Shown one piece after another: positions 19,885 to 28,818 of a DNA stretch of 64,000 bases; the stretch's first letter is position 1; every line of letters begins with the position of its first letter. The translations under genes were made by a program, and so were the position numbers. The notes below the pieces were generated by a model. That model ran no database searches. It was not told the origin of the DNA and saw nothing but the letters and a program-made list of their open reading frames with translations. This stretch comes from Bog-473 sp963807775. Its GTDB lineage: Bacteria; Actinomycetota; Acidimicrobiia; Acidimicrobiales; RAAP-2. The stretch spans positions 62,001 through 126,000 of the forward strand of contig CAWECY010000013.1 of the NCBI GenBank assembly GCA_963807775.1, in the 5' to 3' direction.

Positions 19885-19911
19885 TGTCACACACCGTTGG
19901 CCTGTCCCGTC
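19885..19911 (+). promoter_or_regulatory. ECF41-type promoter
   Basis: TGTCACA (19885-19891), exactly 16 bases, then CGTC (19908-19911). This is the promoter motif I know for ECF41 sigma factors (TGTCACA with 16-17 bases to CGTC). It lies about 50 bases before the ATG of the CMD gene, which is co-transcribed with the ECF41 gene, so it predicts autoregulation. Confidence 0.8.
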
Positions 19912-19961
19912 TTGAGGGGTGAAGAGAGACCAGCAAGAAACCCCAAGGAAGGTGGCACTCC

Positions 19962-20564
19962 ATGGCCCACGTCCCACTGCTCCAAGAACCACGAGGCGCC
20001 GTCCCCCGGCTGGCCCGCCGGTACACGAAGCGCCGTTTCGGCCAGATGGTCGAGCCGACGGCTGCTGCCGCGCACCACTCCGGTGTGCTCGTGGCTATGG
20101 GCTCTCTCGAGACGGCCGTCCAGTTGGGCTGGAAGAAGCTCGACCCGACACTGCGCTGGTTGGCTATCCAGGCCACGAGCATGCGCATCGGCTGCTCTTG
20201 GTGCGTCGACTACGGCTACTACGAGGGCTTGCACGACGGGGTGGATCCGGCCAAGGTGCGCGCCGTGGCCGGCTGGCGCCAGAGTGAGCTCTTCGACGAG
20301 CGCGAGCGCGTGGTGCTCGAGTACGCCGAGACGGCGACCGGCTGCCCGGCTGAAGTGAGCGAGGACCTGGCCGCCCGGGTGCGCGCTCAGCTGAGCGATG
20401 CCGAGTTCGTCGAGCTGGCGGCCTGGGTGGCGCTCGAGAACTTCCGGTCGCGCTTCAACGCCGGCCTCGGCCTGCGCAGCCAGGGATTCTCGGACTCGTG
20501 TGAGATCCCCCTGGGCGCCGGCGAACCAAGGCAGGCGACGCCCGGGGTGAGTGCGGTTGCGTGA
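19962..20564 (+). CDS. Carboxymuconolactone decarboxylase/AhpD-like protein
   Basis: 200 residues. The AhpD-like core (about 45-150) has the redox pair CSWC in MRIGCSWCVDYGYYEG, preceded by LRWLAIQATS. This marks the CMD family with a peroxidase-type CxxC, so a thiol-dependent antioxidant or decarboxylase role is likely. The last residues overlap the start of the ECF41 sigma gene by 14 bases. Such a CMD-ECF41 couple is a recognised conserved neighbourhood, and the promoter upstream matches ECF41. GGAAGG precedes the ATG. Confidence 0.88.
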   Translation: MAHVPLLQEPRGAVPRLARRYTKRRFGQMVEPTAAAAHHSGVLVAMGSLETAVQLGWKKLDPTLRWLAIQATSMRIGCSWCVDYGYYEGLHDGVDPAKVRAVAGWRQSELFDERERVVLEYAETATGCPAEVSEDLAARVRAQLSDAEFVELAAWVALENFRSRFNAGLGLRSQGFSDSCEIPLGAGEPRQATPGVSAVA

Positions 20565-21457
20565 CGCCGAGGCCGAGGCCGCTGCTTTCGAGGAGTGGCG
20601 GGGCCTGCTCTTCGGCATCGCCTACCGCATGCTTGGCAGTGTCGCCGACGCCGAAGACGTCGTCGCGGAGGCCAGTCTGCGCTGGCTCCGGCGCGATGAG
20701 GAGCCGGTCCGCTCCGTACGCGCCTACCTCGTCACGGTCGTGACCCGCCTGTGCCTGGACGAGCTCGACTCGGCTCGCGCCAAGCGCGTCACCTACACCG
20801 GACCCTGGCTGACCGAGCCGGTCGTGGTCGACGAGGCGTCGGCGGCCGAGCAGGCGGACTCGCTCTCGCTCGCATTCCTCGTGCTGCTCGAGGAGCTCAC
20901 CCCGCTCGAGCGCGCCGCCTACCTGTTGCACGACATCTTCGGCTACTCCTTCGAGGAGGTGGCGCGCTCGCTTGGCCGGACCCCGGCCGCCTGTCGGCAG
21001 CTCGGGGGCGCGTGCCCGGCGGCGGATCGAAATGCGCCGTCAGCGTTTTGACGCCGACCTGCGTCACGGGCGCGAACTGACGGACCGTTTCCTGGTGGCC
21101 TGTGCCACCGGCGACCTCTCGGCTCTCATGCAGATGCTCTCCGACGACGTGGTCGTCTGGACCGACGGCGGGGGCAAGGTGCGCGCCGCCATGCGGCCCG
21201 TCGTCGGTCCGCAGCGCAGCTCGCGTTTCCTGGTCAACGTGGCCAAGAAGCTCCACGGCGCACCGCGGGCCACCGTCCTCAACGGCCAGCCGGCCACGGT
21301 GTTCATTGACGGCGACCGGATCGTGGCCGCCCTGGTGCTCGACATTTTGGACGGAGTCGTCGTGGCGGTGCGCGCCGTGACCAACCCGGACAAGCTGACC
21401 GGGCTCGGCACGCGGCTACTTGGCCCCGCCGCCGGAAGCGCTTCGGCCCCGGCTTAG
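20551..21457 (+). CDS. sigJ: ECF41-group RNA polymerase sigma factor, SigJ-like (one apparent frameshift)
   Basis: About 301 residues after repair. Region 2 has WRGLLFGIAYRMLGSVADAEDVV; region 4 has LTPLERAAYLLHDIFGYSFEEVA. The C-terminal SnoaL-like extension, in the +1 frame, carries the ECF41 hallmarks DGGGK (TDGGGKVRAAM) and NPDKL. The linker shows WLTEP, a variant of the WLPEP motif. ECF41 factors lack an anti-sigma factor and are controlled by this fused domain. One extra G in the run at 21004-21008 explains the shift. The 3' end overlaps menE tail to tail. Confidence 0.92.
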
Positions 21458-22623
21458 GCCCCGTGGGCCTCGAGCCCGCGGCGGCGTACCTTGCCCGCCG
21501 CCGTGCGGGGGAGGTCGTCGACGATGACCAGCTCCTTGGGCGCGGCCCAGGGGGCAATGGACTCGGCCACGATCTGGCGCAGGTCCTCGAGCGACGGTGC
21601 GTCGTCGGTCGCCACGACCCAGGCCACCACACGTTCGCCCCATTCGGGGTCGGCGCGTTTCCACACCGCTACCTCGGAGACGCCCGGGTGGGCCATGAGC
21701 GCCCGCTCGACCATGTCGGGCCAGACCTTCTCGGCGCCGGTCGTGATGACGTCATCGATCCGCCCGGACACGACCAACCTTCCGTCCGGACCGACGAGGC
21801 CGGCGTCACCGGTAGCGAACCAGGTCGACGCGCCATCGGGGCCACGTACCCGCCCGTCGCTCCCGTCGCGGTAGCAACGGAACAGCATGGGCGCCCGGAC
21901 CAGGATCTCATCCTCCGCTCCGTCCCCGGCGGGTCCGGCGTCGGCCCCCCGTACAGCCAGCTCCACTCCGGCGAGCGGGAAGTGGTCGTAGACCACCCCC
22001 GAGCCCGTCTCGGTCATGCCGTAGGTCGTCACCACGTTCGGGGGTAGGTCGTCAGGTGGCTTGCTCCCGCCCAGCAGCACACAGCTGAACACGGACGGAT
22101 CCAGCCGCTGGAGGGCGGTGGGCACCAGCGAGACGTGGGTCACCTGGCCCGTGCGTCCGGCCTCCTCGACGGCCTCGGCGTCGAATCCGGGCATGACGAC
22201 CAGAGGGGTGCCGGTGACGATGGCGCGCGTCACCACGGCCAGCCCGCCGATGTGCGCCAGCGGGAGGCAGGCCAGCCAGGTATGGCGTACCGGGTCGACG
22301 GCGAGCCGCAGCGTGGTGGCGCGGGCCGACGCCTCGATGGCGGCGTGCGTGAGCACCACTCCCTTCGGTTGGCCCGAGGTACCGGACGTGGCGACGACCA
22401 GCGCGTCGCCCTCCTCGACCGGCATGCCGTCGGCCAGCGCGTGGAGCTCGCCGTCGGAGCTAACGATTCGAGTTGGCCGGAGCGCGTCGAGCATGGACTG
22501 ACGGGCTGCTGCGGGCAGGCGCGGATCAAGTGGCGCCGCGGCGTCGCCGGTGTCCCAGACTGCACGCAGGGCGTCGACAAACCCCATGCCACCAGGGAGG
22601 TCGAGTGCGACGAGATCGGGCAC
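21454..22623 (-). CDS. menE: o-Succinylbenzoate-CoA ligase (MenE)
   Basis: 389 residues from GTG 22623; the open frame continues to 22761, but that part looks non-coding. Adenylate-forming enzyme motifs are present: ATSGTSGQPKGVVLTHAA (P-loop), YGMTETGSG, FATGDAG, SGRIDDVI and the catalytic lysine near the end in PRTAAGKVRR. MenE activates o-succinylbenzoate with CoA in menaquinone synthesis. It is shorter than most acyl-CoA ligases, as usual for actinobacterial MenE. The menA, menH and menD genes next to it settle the substrate. Confidence 0.88.
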   Translation of the reverse strand: MPDLVALDLPGGMGFVDALRAVWDTGDAAAPLDPRLPAAARQSMLDALRPTRIVSSDGELHALADGMPVEEGDALVVATSGTSGQPKGVVLTHAAIEASARATTLRLAVDPVRHTWLACLPLAHIGGLAVVTRAIVTGTPLVVMPGFDAEAVEEAGRTGQVTHVSLVPTALQRLDPSVFSCVLLGGSKPPDDLPPNVVTTYGMTETGSGVVYDHFPLAGVELAVRGADAGPAGDGAEDEILVRAPMLFRCYRDGSDGRVRGPDGASTWFATGDAGLVGPDGRLVVSGRIDDVITTGAEKVWPDMVERALMAHPGVSEVAVWKRADPEWGERVVAWVVATDDAPSLEDLRQIVAESIAPWAAPKELVIVDDLPRTAAGKVRRRGLEAHGA

Positions 22624-22781
22624 CGGCCAGTAGCGTAGGGCGCCGTGCCGACCTTGGTCTCCGGAACTCGCGCCGACCGTTCCAGGGTGTCGATCCGTGA
22701 CTCCGCCCAGGAGCATCGGGTGGCCCAGGCCGTCCCCGTGGCCCGTGGGGCCGCTTGCCATCCGGGGTCGTTGTAGCGCCC

Positions 22782-23766
22782 GTGAACCCTCCGCTCAAGA
22801 TGTGGGTCGCCGGTGCGCGCCCGCGGACCCTTCCGGCCGCCATCGTCCCCGTGGCCGTCGGCACGGCCGTGGGCTACCAATCGAGCGGGCGCTTCGTCCT
22901 GACGACGCCGCAGCTGTCGAGTGCCTGCCACGCCACGATCTGCGGCGGTTTCGTGCGCGAGCTGTCGTGGCCGAACGCGCTGTTGGCGCTGATCGTCGCC
23001 CTCGCCATCCAGATCGGCACCAACTTCGTCAACGACTACGCCGACGGCGTGCGAGGCACCGACGACGAGCGGGTCGGCCCGGTCCGGCTCGTGGCCGGCA
23101 AGATCGCCACGGTACGCCAGGTCAAGACCGCAGCTCTCCTGTGCTTCGGGGTAGCCGGTGTCGCCGGCCTCGTCCTCGCCGCTCGGGTCAGCTGGTGGCT
23201 CATCCCCGTCGGCCTGGTGTGCGGCGTGGCGGGCTGGGCCTACACCGGTGGGCCACGGCCCTACGGCTACCTCGGGCTGGGCGAGCTGTTCGTGTTCGTC
23301 TTCTTCGGGCTCGTGGCCACCTCCGGCTCCGCCTACGTGCAGCACGCACCTTTCGTCAACGCCATTGGCGGGCATCTCTACTCGTATTCCTTCAACTGGG
23401 CGCTTCGCGCTCTGGGCCGGCGTGCCGGTCGGCCTGCTGGCGGCGGCGCTGCTGCAGGCCAACAACCTGCGCGACATCGCCACCGATAGCGAATCCGGCA
23501 AGCGGACGCTGGCTGTCCGGCTGGGCCGCCGGGGTGCGGGCACTCTTTACTGCCTGACCCTGATGGGCGCGGCGGTCGCCGTCGGCATCCTGGCGCACTA
23601 CAACGCCTGGGCTCTGCTGGCCCTGGCCGCCTTGCCGCTGGCCCTCGAGCCGCTGGGGTTGGCCTTGGGGGACCGGGAGGGACGGGCCCTGTTGCCGCTG
23701 CTCGGGACGACCGCCCGCCTGCAGATCGCGGCGGGCGTGTTGCTGACCATCGGCCTGCTCGTCTGA
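22782..23766 (+). CDS. menA: 1,4-Dihydroxy-2-naphthoate polyprenyltransferase (MenA; one apparent frameshift)
   Basis: About 327 residues after repair. It is an integral membrane UbiA-family enzyme with about eight helices. The first aspartate-rich motif is NDYADGVRGTDDERVGP; the second, after the shift, is QANNLRDIATDSESGKRTLA. It attaches the prenyl tail to dihydroxynaphthoate. The frame changes in the GGG at about 23398; removing one G gives SFNWRFALWAG. Start GTG 22782 is chosen by similarity (WVAGARPRTLPAAIVPV follows closely); ATG 22800 is an alternative. Divergent from menE and convergent with menH. Confidence 0.9.
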
Positions 23767-23772
23767 GCTGTG

Positions 23773-24553
23773 TCAGTTCGCGTCCACGGCGCTGAGCCAG
23801 TGCTCGACCAGCCGCCCTGTCTGGTCGGGCTGGGCCAGGTGGACGGCGTGGCCGCCCGCGGGCACCAGCGACGCCACGCCACGCGGCACGAGCCGGGCCA
23901 CCCGCAGCGCGTGCCCGGCGAAGCGCGGCGTCGTCCATACCGGCCAGGGCCAGCACTGGAGTGGAGACCGTGCCCAGCCGGTCCCACAGCGGCTCTTGCG
24001 TCCCCGTGCCGCACAGGCGCAGGCTCGAGGCCAGTCCCGATGCGGTATTGCGGCCACGCTCGGCCCGTTCCGCCGCGCCGGCCAGGCGCTCGAACAACGG
24101 GCCGGCCAGCCAGTCGTCCACGAAGCGGCCCACGTCCCCCGACGCCTCGAGCTCGTCGGCGCTCGCTTCGTCGGCCCGCCGCCGCCGCTCGCGCTCGGCC
24201 GGGTCCTCCATTCCGGCGGTGACGCCGATGAATACGACGTGGTCGACGGCGGGCGCCAGGTCCGTCCCGGTCATCACGTGCAGGGCGACCCTCGCTCCCA
24301 GGGAGTAGCCGAGCAGGTCGAAGCGGGCGCTGCCCAGCGTGTCGCGCACGGCATCGGCCACCTGGGTGGCCGATGCCGGCAGGTCGGCCCGCACCGAGTC
24401 CGACCCTCCGTGCCCCGGCAGGTCAACCGCCACCACCGTCCGCGAGAGCTCCAGACGCTCGCCGAACCGGCCCCAGAGGCGCCCGGTCTGGGTAAAGCCG
24501 TGCAGCACCACCAGCGGCGGGCCCGAGCCGCGCACCTCGACATGGAGTGGCAC
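23773..24553 (-). CDS. menH: MenH-like alpha/beta hydrolase (SHCHC synthase; one apparent frameshift)
   Basis: About 259 residues after repair. The alpha/beta hydrolase fold shows LVVLHGFTQTGRLW (oxyanion strand), DLPGHGGSD, the nucleophile elbow GYSLGARVAL and, in the +1 frame, the catalytic histidine in GGHAVHLAQPD. MenH removes pyruvate from the MenD product to give SHCHC. An extra C is likely near 23927 (GACGCCGCGC where GACGCGCGC fits, the same context as in rluD). GTG 24553 abuts the divergent menD start. Assignment among hydrolases rests on the men neighbours. Confidence 0.83.
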
Positions 24554-24558
24554 GCCGG

Positions 24559-26412
24559 GTGAGCGTACAGGCCACCTTCGCCGCCACCCTGGTCGACGAG
24601 TGGTCCCGCCTCGGCGTCACCGACGCCGTGGTCTGTCCCGGCTCCAGGTCGACGCCGCTCGCCCTGCCTCTGGCGGGACAGCTGCGTACGCACGTCCGCC
24701 TGGACGAGCGCAGTGCGGGATTCTTCGCGCTCGGGCTGGCCATGGCATCGGGCCGCCCCACCGTCATCTGCGTGACCAGCGGGACGGCAGCCGCCGAGCT
24801 GCACCCCGCCGTGGTCGAGGCACACCACGCCGCGGTGCCACTGCTCGTGTGCACGGCGGACCGCCCGCCCGAGCTCCAGGACACCGGGGCGTCCCAAACC
24901 ATCGACCAGGTCGGGCTGTTCACGACCGCGACGCGGTGGGCGGCCAATCCCGGCGTGCCTGTCGAAGGGCAGGAAGCCACGTGGCGGCCGCTGGCGGCGC
25001 GCGCCTTTGCGGAGGCCACGCGCGGGCCGCGGGGCCCGGGGCCGGTGCACCTCAATCTGGCCTTCCGGGAACCCCTCACCGGCGCCGCTCTTGCGCCGCC
25101 CCCCCGACCGGCCGGGCCCGATGACCCAGCGGATAGGGCTGGACCACCCACGGTGCCCGCAGGCGAGCCGCTGACCGGGAGGGGACTGATCGTCGTCGGC
25201 GGACAGTCGCCCCAACCGCCGGATCCGGCGCTCGTCCTGGCGCTGGCCGAGCGGCTCCATTGGCCCGTCATGGCCGACCCGCGGTCGCGGGCGCGGGTCC
25301 CCGGCACCATCGCCGCTGCCGACGCCCTGGTCCGCTCCGGAATGCCTCCGACCGAGACCGTGGTGCTGCTCGGCTCGCCGTGGCTGTCCCGGGCCGTCGG
25401 CGATTACGTCACCCGGTCCGCGGGTGCCGGGGCCCGGGTGGTGGTGGTTGATCCGTGGTGGCAATGGCCGGACCCCAACCGCGTGGCCACCGAGTTCGTG
25501 CACGGTGACACCGACGCCTGGCTGGCGGCAGCCGCCACGGTCGCCACACCCGGCGACCCGGAGTGGCTCGCCTCCTGGCGGGCTTGTGAGGACAAGGCCC
25601 AGAGGGCTATCTCCGACACCCTCGGGCTGGACCTCACCGAGCCGCAGGTCGCCCGGGCCGTCTTCGCCCATGCGGCAGCACTCGACGCCACCCTCGTCGT
25701 GGCGGCTTCCATGCCGATCCGTGACCTCGAGTGGTACGCCGCCATCCAGGCCGCGCCGCCACGGGTGCTGGCCAACCGCGGCGCCAATGGCATCGACGGC
25801 GTCGTGTCGACGGCGCTCGGCGTCGCCACCGAGGGCGCGCAGGCGCGGCCGGGCCATCGGAGCATCGCCCTACTCGGCGACCTGGCCTTTCTGCACGACG
25901 TATCGGGCCTGGTCAACCTGCCGGCCGACGTGCCATGCATCTTCGTGGTGCTGGACAACGGTGGGGGAGGGATCTTCTCGTTCCTGCCCCAGTCCAGCTC
26001 GCTCGAGCCCGCCGTGTTCGAGCGCCTGTTCGGCACCCCGCCGGCCAGCGACATCGGTGCGGTGGCGGGTGGCTTCGGGCTCCCCGTGCGCGAAGTCACC
26101 TCACTCAGTCAGCTGGAGCCGGCCCTGACCGGCCCTGCTCCCGCGTTGCTACGCGTGCGCGTGCCTGGACGCTCCGAGAATGTGGCTCTGCACGACGCCA
26201 TCAACGAGGCGGTCCGTCTCGCGCTCGAAGTGAAGGCGGGTGAGGGGGTCGAGGTGGACAGCCGTCCAGTCGGGCTGCGAAAGGCCAGCTCCACGTTGGC
26301 GTCGCCTGACATCTTCCATCCCATCTCGTGCACGCAGCGGTGGTGCTCGTCGCACAGCTCGACCAAGTTGTCCAGGTCGGTCGGACCATCGTCGATCCAG
26401 TGCCGCACGTGA
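24559..26412 (+). CDS. menD: 2-Succinyl-5-enolpyruvyl-6-hydroxy-3-cyclohexene-1-carboxylate synthase (MenD), with suspicious 3' extension
   Basis: 617 residues as read. MenD is a thiamine diphosphate enzyme that joins 2-oxoglutarate to isochorismate. It has VCPGSRSTPLALPLA near the start, the ThDP-glutamate region LDERSAGFFALG, and the C-terminal GDLAFLHDVSGL and VLDNGGGGIFSF. Typical MenD would end near residue 555. The last ~60 residues read antisense through the HNH gene. A TGA in the +1 frame at 26231-26233 would give a natural length, so one extra base shortly before it is probable. GTG 24559 or GTG 24547 is the start; 24559 leaves five bases to menH. Confidence 0.9.
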   Translation: MSVQATFAATLVDEWSRLGVTDAVVCPGSRSTPLALPLAGQLRTHVRLDERSAGFFALGLAMASGRPTVICVTSGTAAAELHPAVVEAHHAAVPLLVCTADRPPELQDTGASQTIDQVGLFTTATRWAANPGVPVEGQEATWRPLAARAFAEATRGPRGPGPVHLNLAFREPLTGAALAPPPRPAGPDDPADRAGPPTVPAGEPLTGRGLIVVGGQSPQPPDPALVLALAERLHWPVMADPRSRARVPGTIAAADALVRSGMPPTETVVLLGSPWLSRAVGDYVTRSAGAGARVVVVDPWWQWPDPNRVATEFVHGDTDAWLAAAATVATPGDPEWLASWRACEDKAQRAISDTLGLDLTEPQVARAVFAHAAALDATLVVAASMPIRDLEWYAAIQAAPPRVLANRGANGIDGVVSTALGVATEGAQARPGHRSIALLGDLAFLHDVSGLVNLPADVPCIFVVLDNGGGGIFSFLPQSSSLEPAVFERLFGTPPASDIGAVAGGFGLPVREVTSLSQLEPALTGPAPALLRVRVPGRSENVALHDAINEAVRLALEVKAGEGVEVDSRPVGLRKASSTLASPDIFHPISCTQRWCSSHSSTKLSRSVGPSSIQCRT

Positions 26413-27381
26413 TGTACGTCGGTGAACTCGGTGTGGGTGCAGCCGGGAAAGCGACAGCCCTTGTCTCGCCGGCGGATGACGATGCGCTGGGCGTCGGTGG
26501 GATCCCGTCGGGTCCGCCCGAGGTTCAGGCTCTGGCCGTCGGGCGCGTCTGGCCGACACCAGCACCTTGGCGTCACAGGCCAGCCGGCGGGCCACCTCTC
26601 GCGCCACGGGGCCCAGCACGTCGAGCTCTGCTCCGCCCTCACCGCCGGACAGGTAGGACAGGTCGGCGTGCACGACCATGGTGGGACGGTTGCGCCGCAT
26701 GCCGCCGGCCCGGCCCTCCCGCGCGTCCTTCGTCTCCGCGCCATGGGCGTCCTTCTTGCAGACGGCAACCAGCGCGTCGGCCAGTCGCTGGTCGAACGGC
26801 GTCTTGTCACGCCGGCGGCTGCTGGCCCGGTCGAAGAGCGAGCGCTTGACGACGGCGTACTGCTCCTCGGGCAGGACGCCGGTCAGGCTGCGGCGTCGGT
26901 CGTCGAAGCGGAGGAAGCGCCTGACATATGCGCCCGTCGCCTGAGCATCGGACTGGTGGCGCGCCGCGCTCGCCAGCTCGCGGACCTGCTTGGCTGACCA
27001 ATGCGTCGCCTGCTCGGCGAGAGCGCCGTCGGTATCGGGCTTGGCCACCTCAACCAGTGGCTTGACCTGATCGAACGACAGCTTCCCCTGCGAGAGGGCG
27101 TCGGAGATCTTGGGGAGCTTTTGCAGCTTGGCCGCCGCCGTCACCCACTCCCGGGCCGTGGCCGCGGTGACCCCGCACCGCTGAACGAGCCAGCCCACCA
27201 TGGAGGTGGCGCCGTCGACGCGCCAGGCCTTGCGCCGGTCTAACTCGACCACGGCGGCCAGTAGCTGGCTCTGATGGGCCGAGATGGCCTTGTGGTGCTG
27301 CGCCACGCTGGCTACCAGGGACTCGGTGCGCCGGGACACCGTGTCGGGTCGGGGTCCGTCTCGGAGTGTCGTCTGTGTCAT
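26109..27381 (-). CDS. DUF222/HNH endonuclease family protein, 13E12-like (one apparent frameshift)
   Basis: About 423 residues after repair, from ATG 27381. The DUF222 part covers about 20-290 (LLAAVVELDRRKAWRVDG, VGWLVQRCGVTAATAREWV, LSQGKLSFDQVKPLVEVA). The HNH motif is GCRFPGCTHTEFTDVHHVRHW followed by NLVELCDEHHRCVHEMGW. One extra base near 26550 separates the two. This family is highly multiplied in actinobacterial genomes (the 13E12 repeats of mycobacteria) and is thought to be linked to mobile DNA; its function is not established. The frame runs on to a stop at 26109, overlapping the 3' end of menD on the other strand. Confidence 0.82.
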
Positions 27382-27443
27382 GGTGCTGGTGAACGGTCGC
27401 CGCCGCCGCCAGGCGCGCTCGCGGAAAATAAAAGGAAATAGCT

Positions 27444-28766
27444 TCAGCGGTACCGGTCGGCCGGCACCCACTCCCCGTGGCTGCGGAAGGGCAGCCGCTC
27501 GGGCAGGTGGACGACGGCCTCGGGGCCACGGCGCCCCACCGACGAGGCGTCCAGCACGTAGAGGTCACTCGCACCCCGGTTGACGTCGTCGACCACGGTC
27601 AGGAGCCACCCTTCGTCGTCGCTCCGCCCGTCGGCGGCCCGTACGAAGAGGGGCTCGCTCGGCGCCCGCCAAGGTCCCGGTCTCCACGATGCCACTTCGT
27701 CCCGCGCCAGGTCGTACTGGAGGAGGCCGACCGAGGTGACCGTCCCATCGACACCGGACTCCAGCTCCACGCCGTAGCCGTACCGGAAGGCCACGCCTTC
27801 GCACAGGGCGTCTATCTTCGGATATTCGACGAACCGGTCGTCCACCTGCACCCGCTCCAGCTGATCGCCCGCAGTGCGCCAGCGCTCCAGCACGGCCAGC
27901 CCACCTCCGATGGGCACCCGCCCGATGCCTTCGGGTCCCACGACCGAGGTCGTCAGGTCGAACCCCTGCCCCGGCTCTGGCGCCGGGTAGCGGCAGACGA
28001 AGAGAACCACCTCCTCGTCGTCCTCCCACGCCCCGAGCACGTGCGTCACCAGGCCCGGGTCCACCCGGAACCAGCGCACCCCGGAGCCGTCGCCGCCCCG
28101 CCGCACGACACCGACCCAGTCCTCGGCCCCGGGCACCCAGCCGAAGGGCACCGCGGCACCGCCAGGGTCGGCCAACCGCGTCGTCGGCGACTCCACGAAC
28201 ACCACGTGCCCCGAGGTCACCCCGATGTCGTGCTGCCAGGTCGCCCGCTCCAGCTCCACCGCCTGCACCCCTCGCAGCGCACCGCCGGCGTCCCACTCGC
28301 CGATGCGCAGCCAGATTCCCTCTTCACCTTCGCCCTCAACACTGCCACCACCGGTCGCCCCATCGTCATCCACGGCGAAGAGCACGCGCCCCCCATCGGC
28401 CGCCACCCGGTGCACGTGCGAGGCGATGGGCAAGGTCAACCCGCCGGCGAACTCCTGCGGCTCCAGGAAGCGGTCGTAGCGCGCCGGCAGCCCGCTCTCG
28501 GGCAGGGCCAGGAGCGACCCGGCGTGCCAGAAGACGCCGGCATCCGCCTCGGACTCCTGGCGTAGATACGACACCGCCCGCCCGTCCCGCAGCTCCACCG
28601 CGTGCAACGCCCCCGCCGCGGCCCCAACCCCGCCGCCATCGCCGCCATCGCCACCAACGACCAAGGAGACTCCACCCGGCCCCACTCGGAACAGCGTCCC
28701 CTGCAGGTCCGGCGGCAGCGCCCCCTCCATGGGCAACGCGGGCCACGACCCCGACCCCGACCCCAT
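27444..28766 (-). CDS. Carotenoid oxygenase family protein
   Basis: About 440 residues, at the short end for the family (450-520). The four iron-binding histidines of the seven-bladed propeller can be placed: SHVHRVAADGGRVLF, WQHDIGVTSGHVVFVE, THVLGAWEDDEEVVL and, at the C-terminus, PFRSHGEWVP. The family cleaves carotenoids or stilbenes with iron and O2, giving retinal-type apocarotenoids. The N-terminus PALPMEGALPPDLQGTLFRVG is typical. The start is unclear (ATG 28766 or 28778; the frame is open to 28889). A glycine-rich loop (GGDGGDGGGVGAAAG) is unusual. It is divergent from tyrS. Confidence 0.85.
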   Translation of the reverse strand: MGSGSGSWPALPMEGALPPDLQGTLFRVGPGGVSLVVGGDGGDGGGVGAAAGALHAVELRDGRAVSYLRQESEADAGVFWHAGSLLALPESGLPARYDRFLEPQEFAGGLTLPIASHVHRVAADGGRVLFAVDDDGATGGGSVEGEGEEGIWLRIGEWDAGGALRGVQAVELERATWQHDIGVTSGHVVFVESPTTRLADPGGAAVPFGWVPGAEDWVGVVRRGGDGSGVRWFRVDPGLVTHVLGAWEDDEEVVLFVCRYPAPEPGQGFDLTTSVVGPEGIGRVPIGGGLAVLERWRTAGDQLERVQVDDRFVEYPKIDALCEGVAFRYGYGVELESGVDGTVTSVGLLQYDLARDEVASWRPGPWRAPSEPLFVRAADGRSDDEGWLLTVVDDVNRGASDLYVLDASSVGRRGPEAVVHLPERLPFRSHGEWVPADRYR

Positions 28767-28818
28767 CCCGATCACCATGCGGCCGATCAACCTACCTGCG
28801 TATGGCAGCATCAAAGGC

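Noticed and set aside
26109..27381. HNH gene as part of an intein, group II intron or insertion sequence
   Set aside because: It has the DUF222 N-terminus of the free-standing 13E12-like family. No terminal inverted repeats, target duplication, reverse transcriptase or splice motifs are visible.
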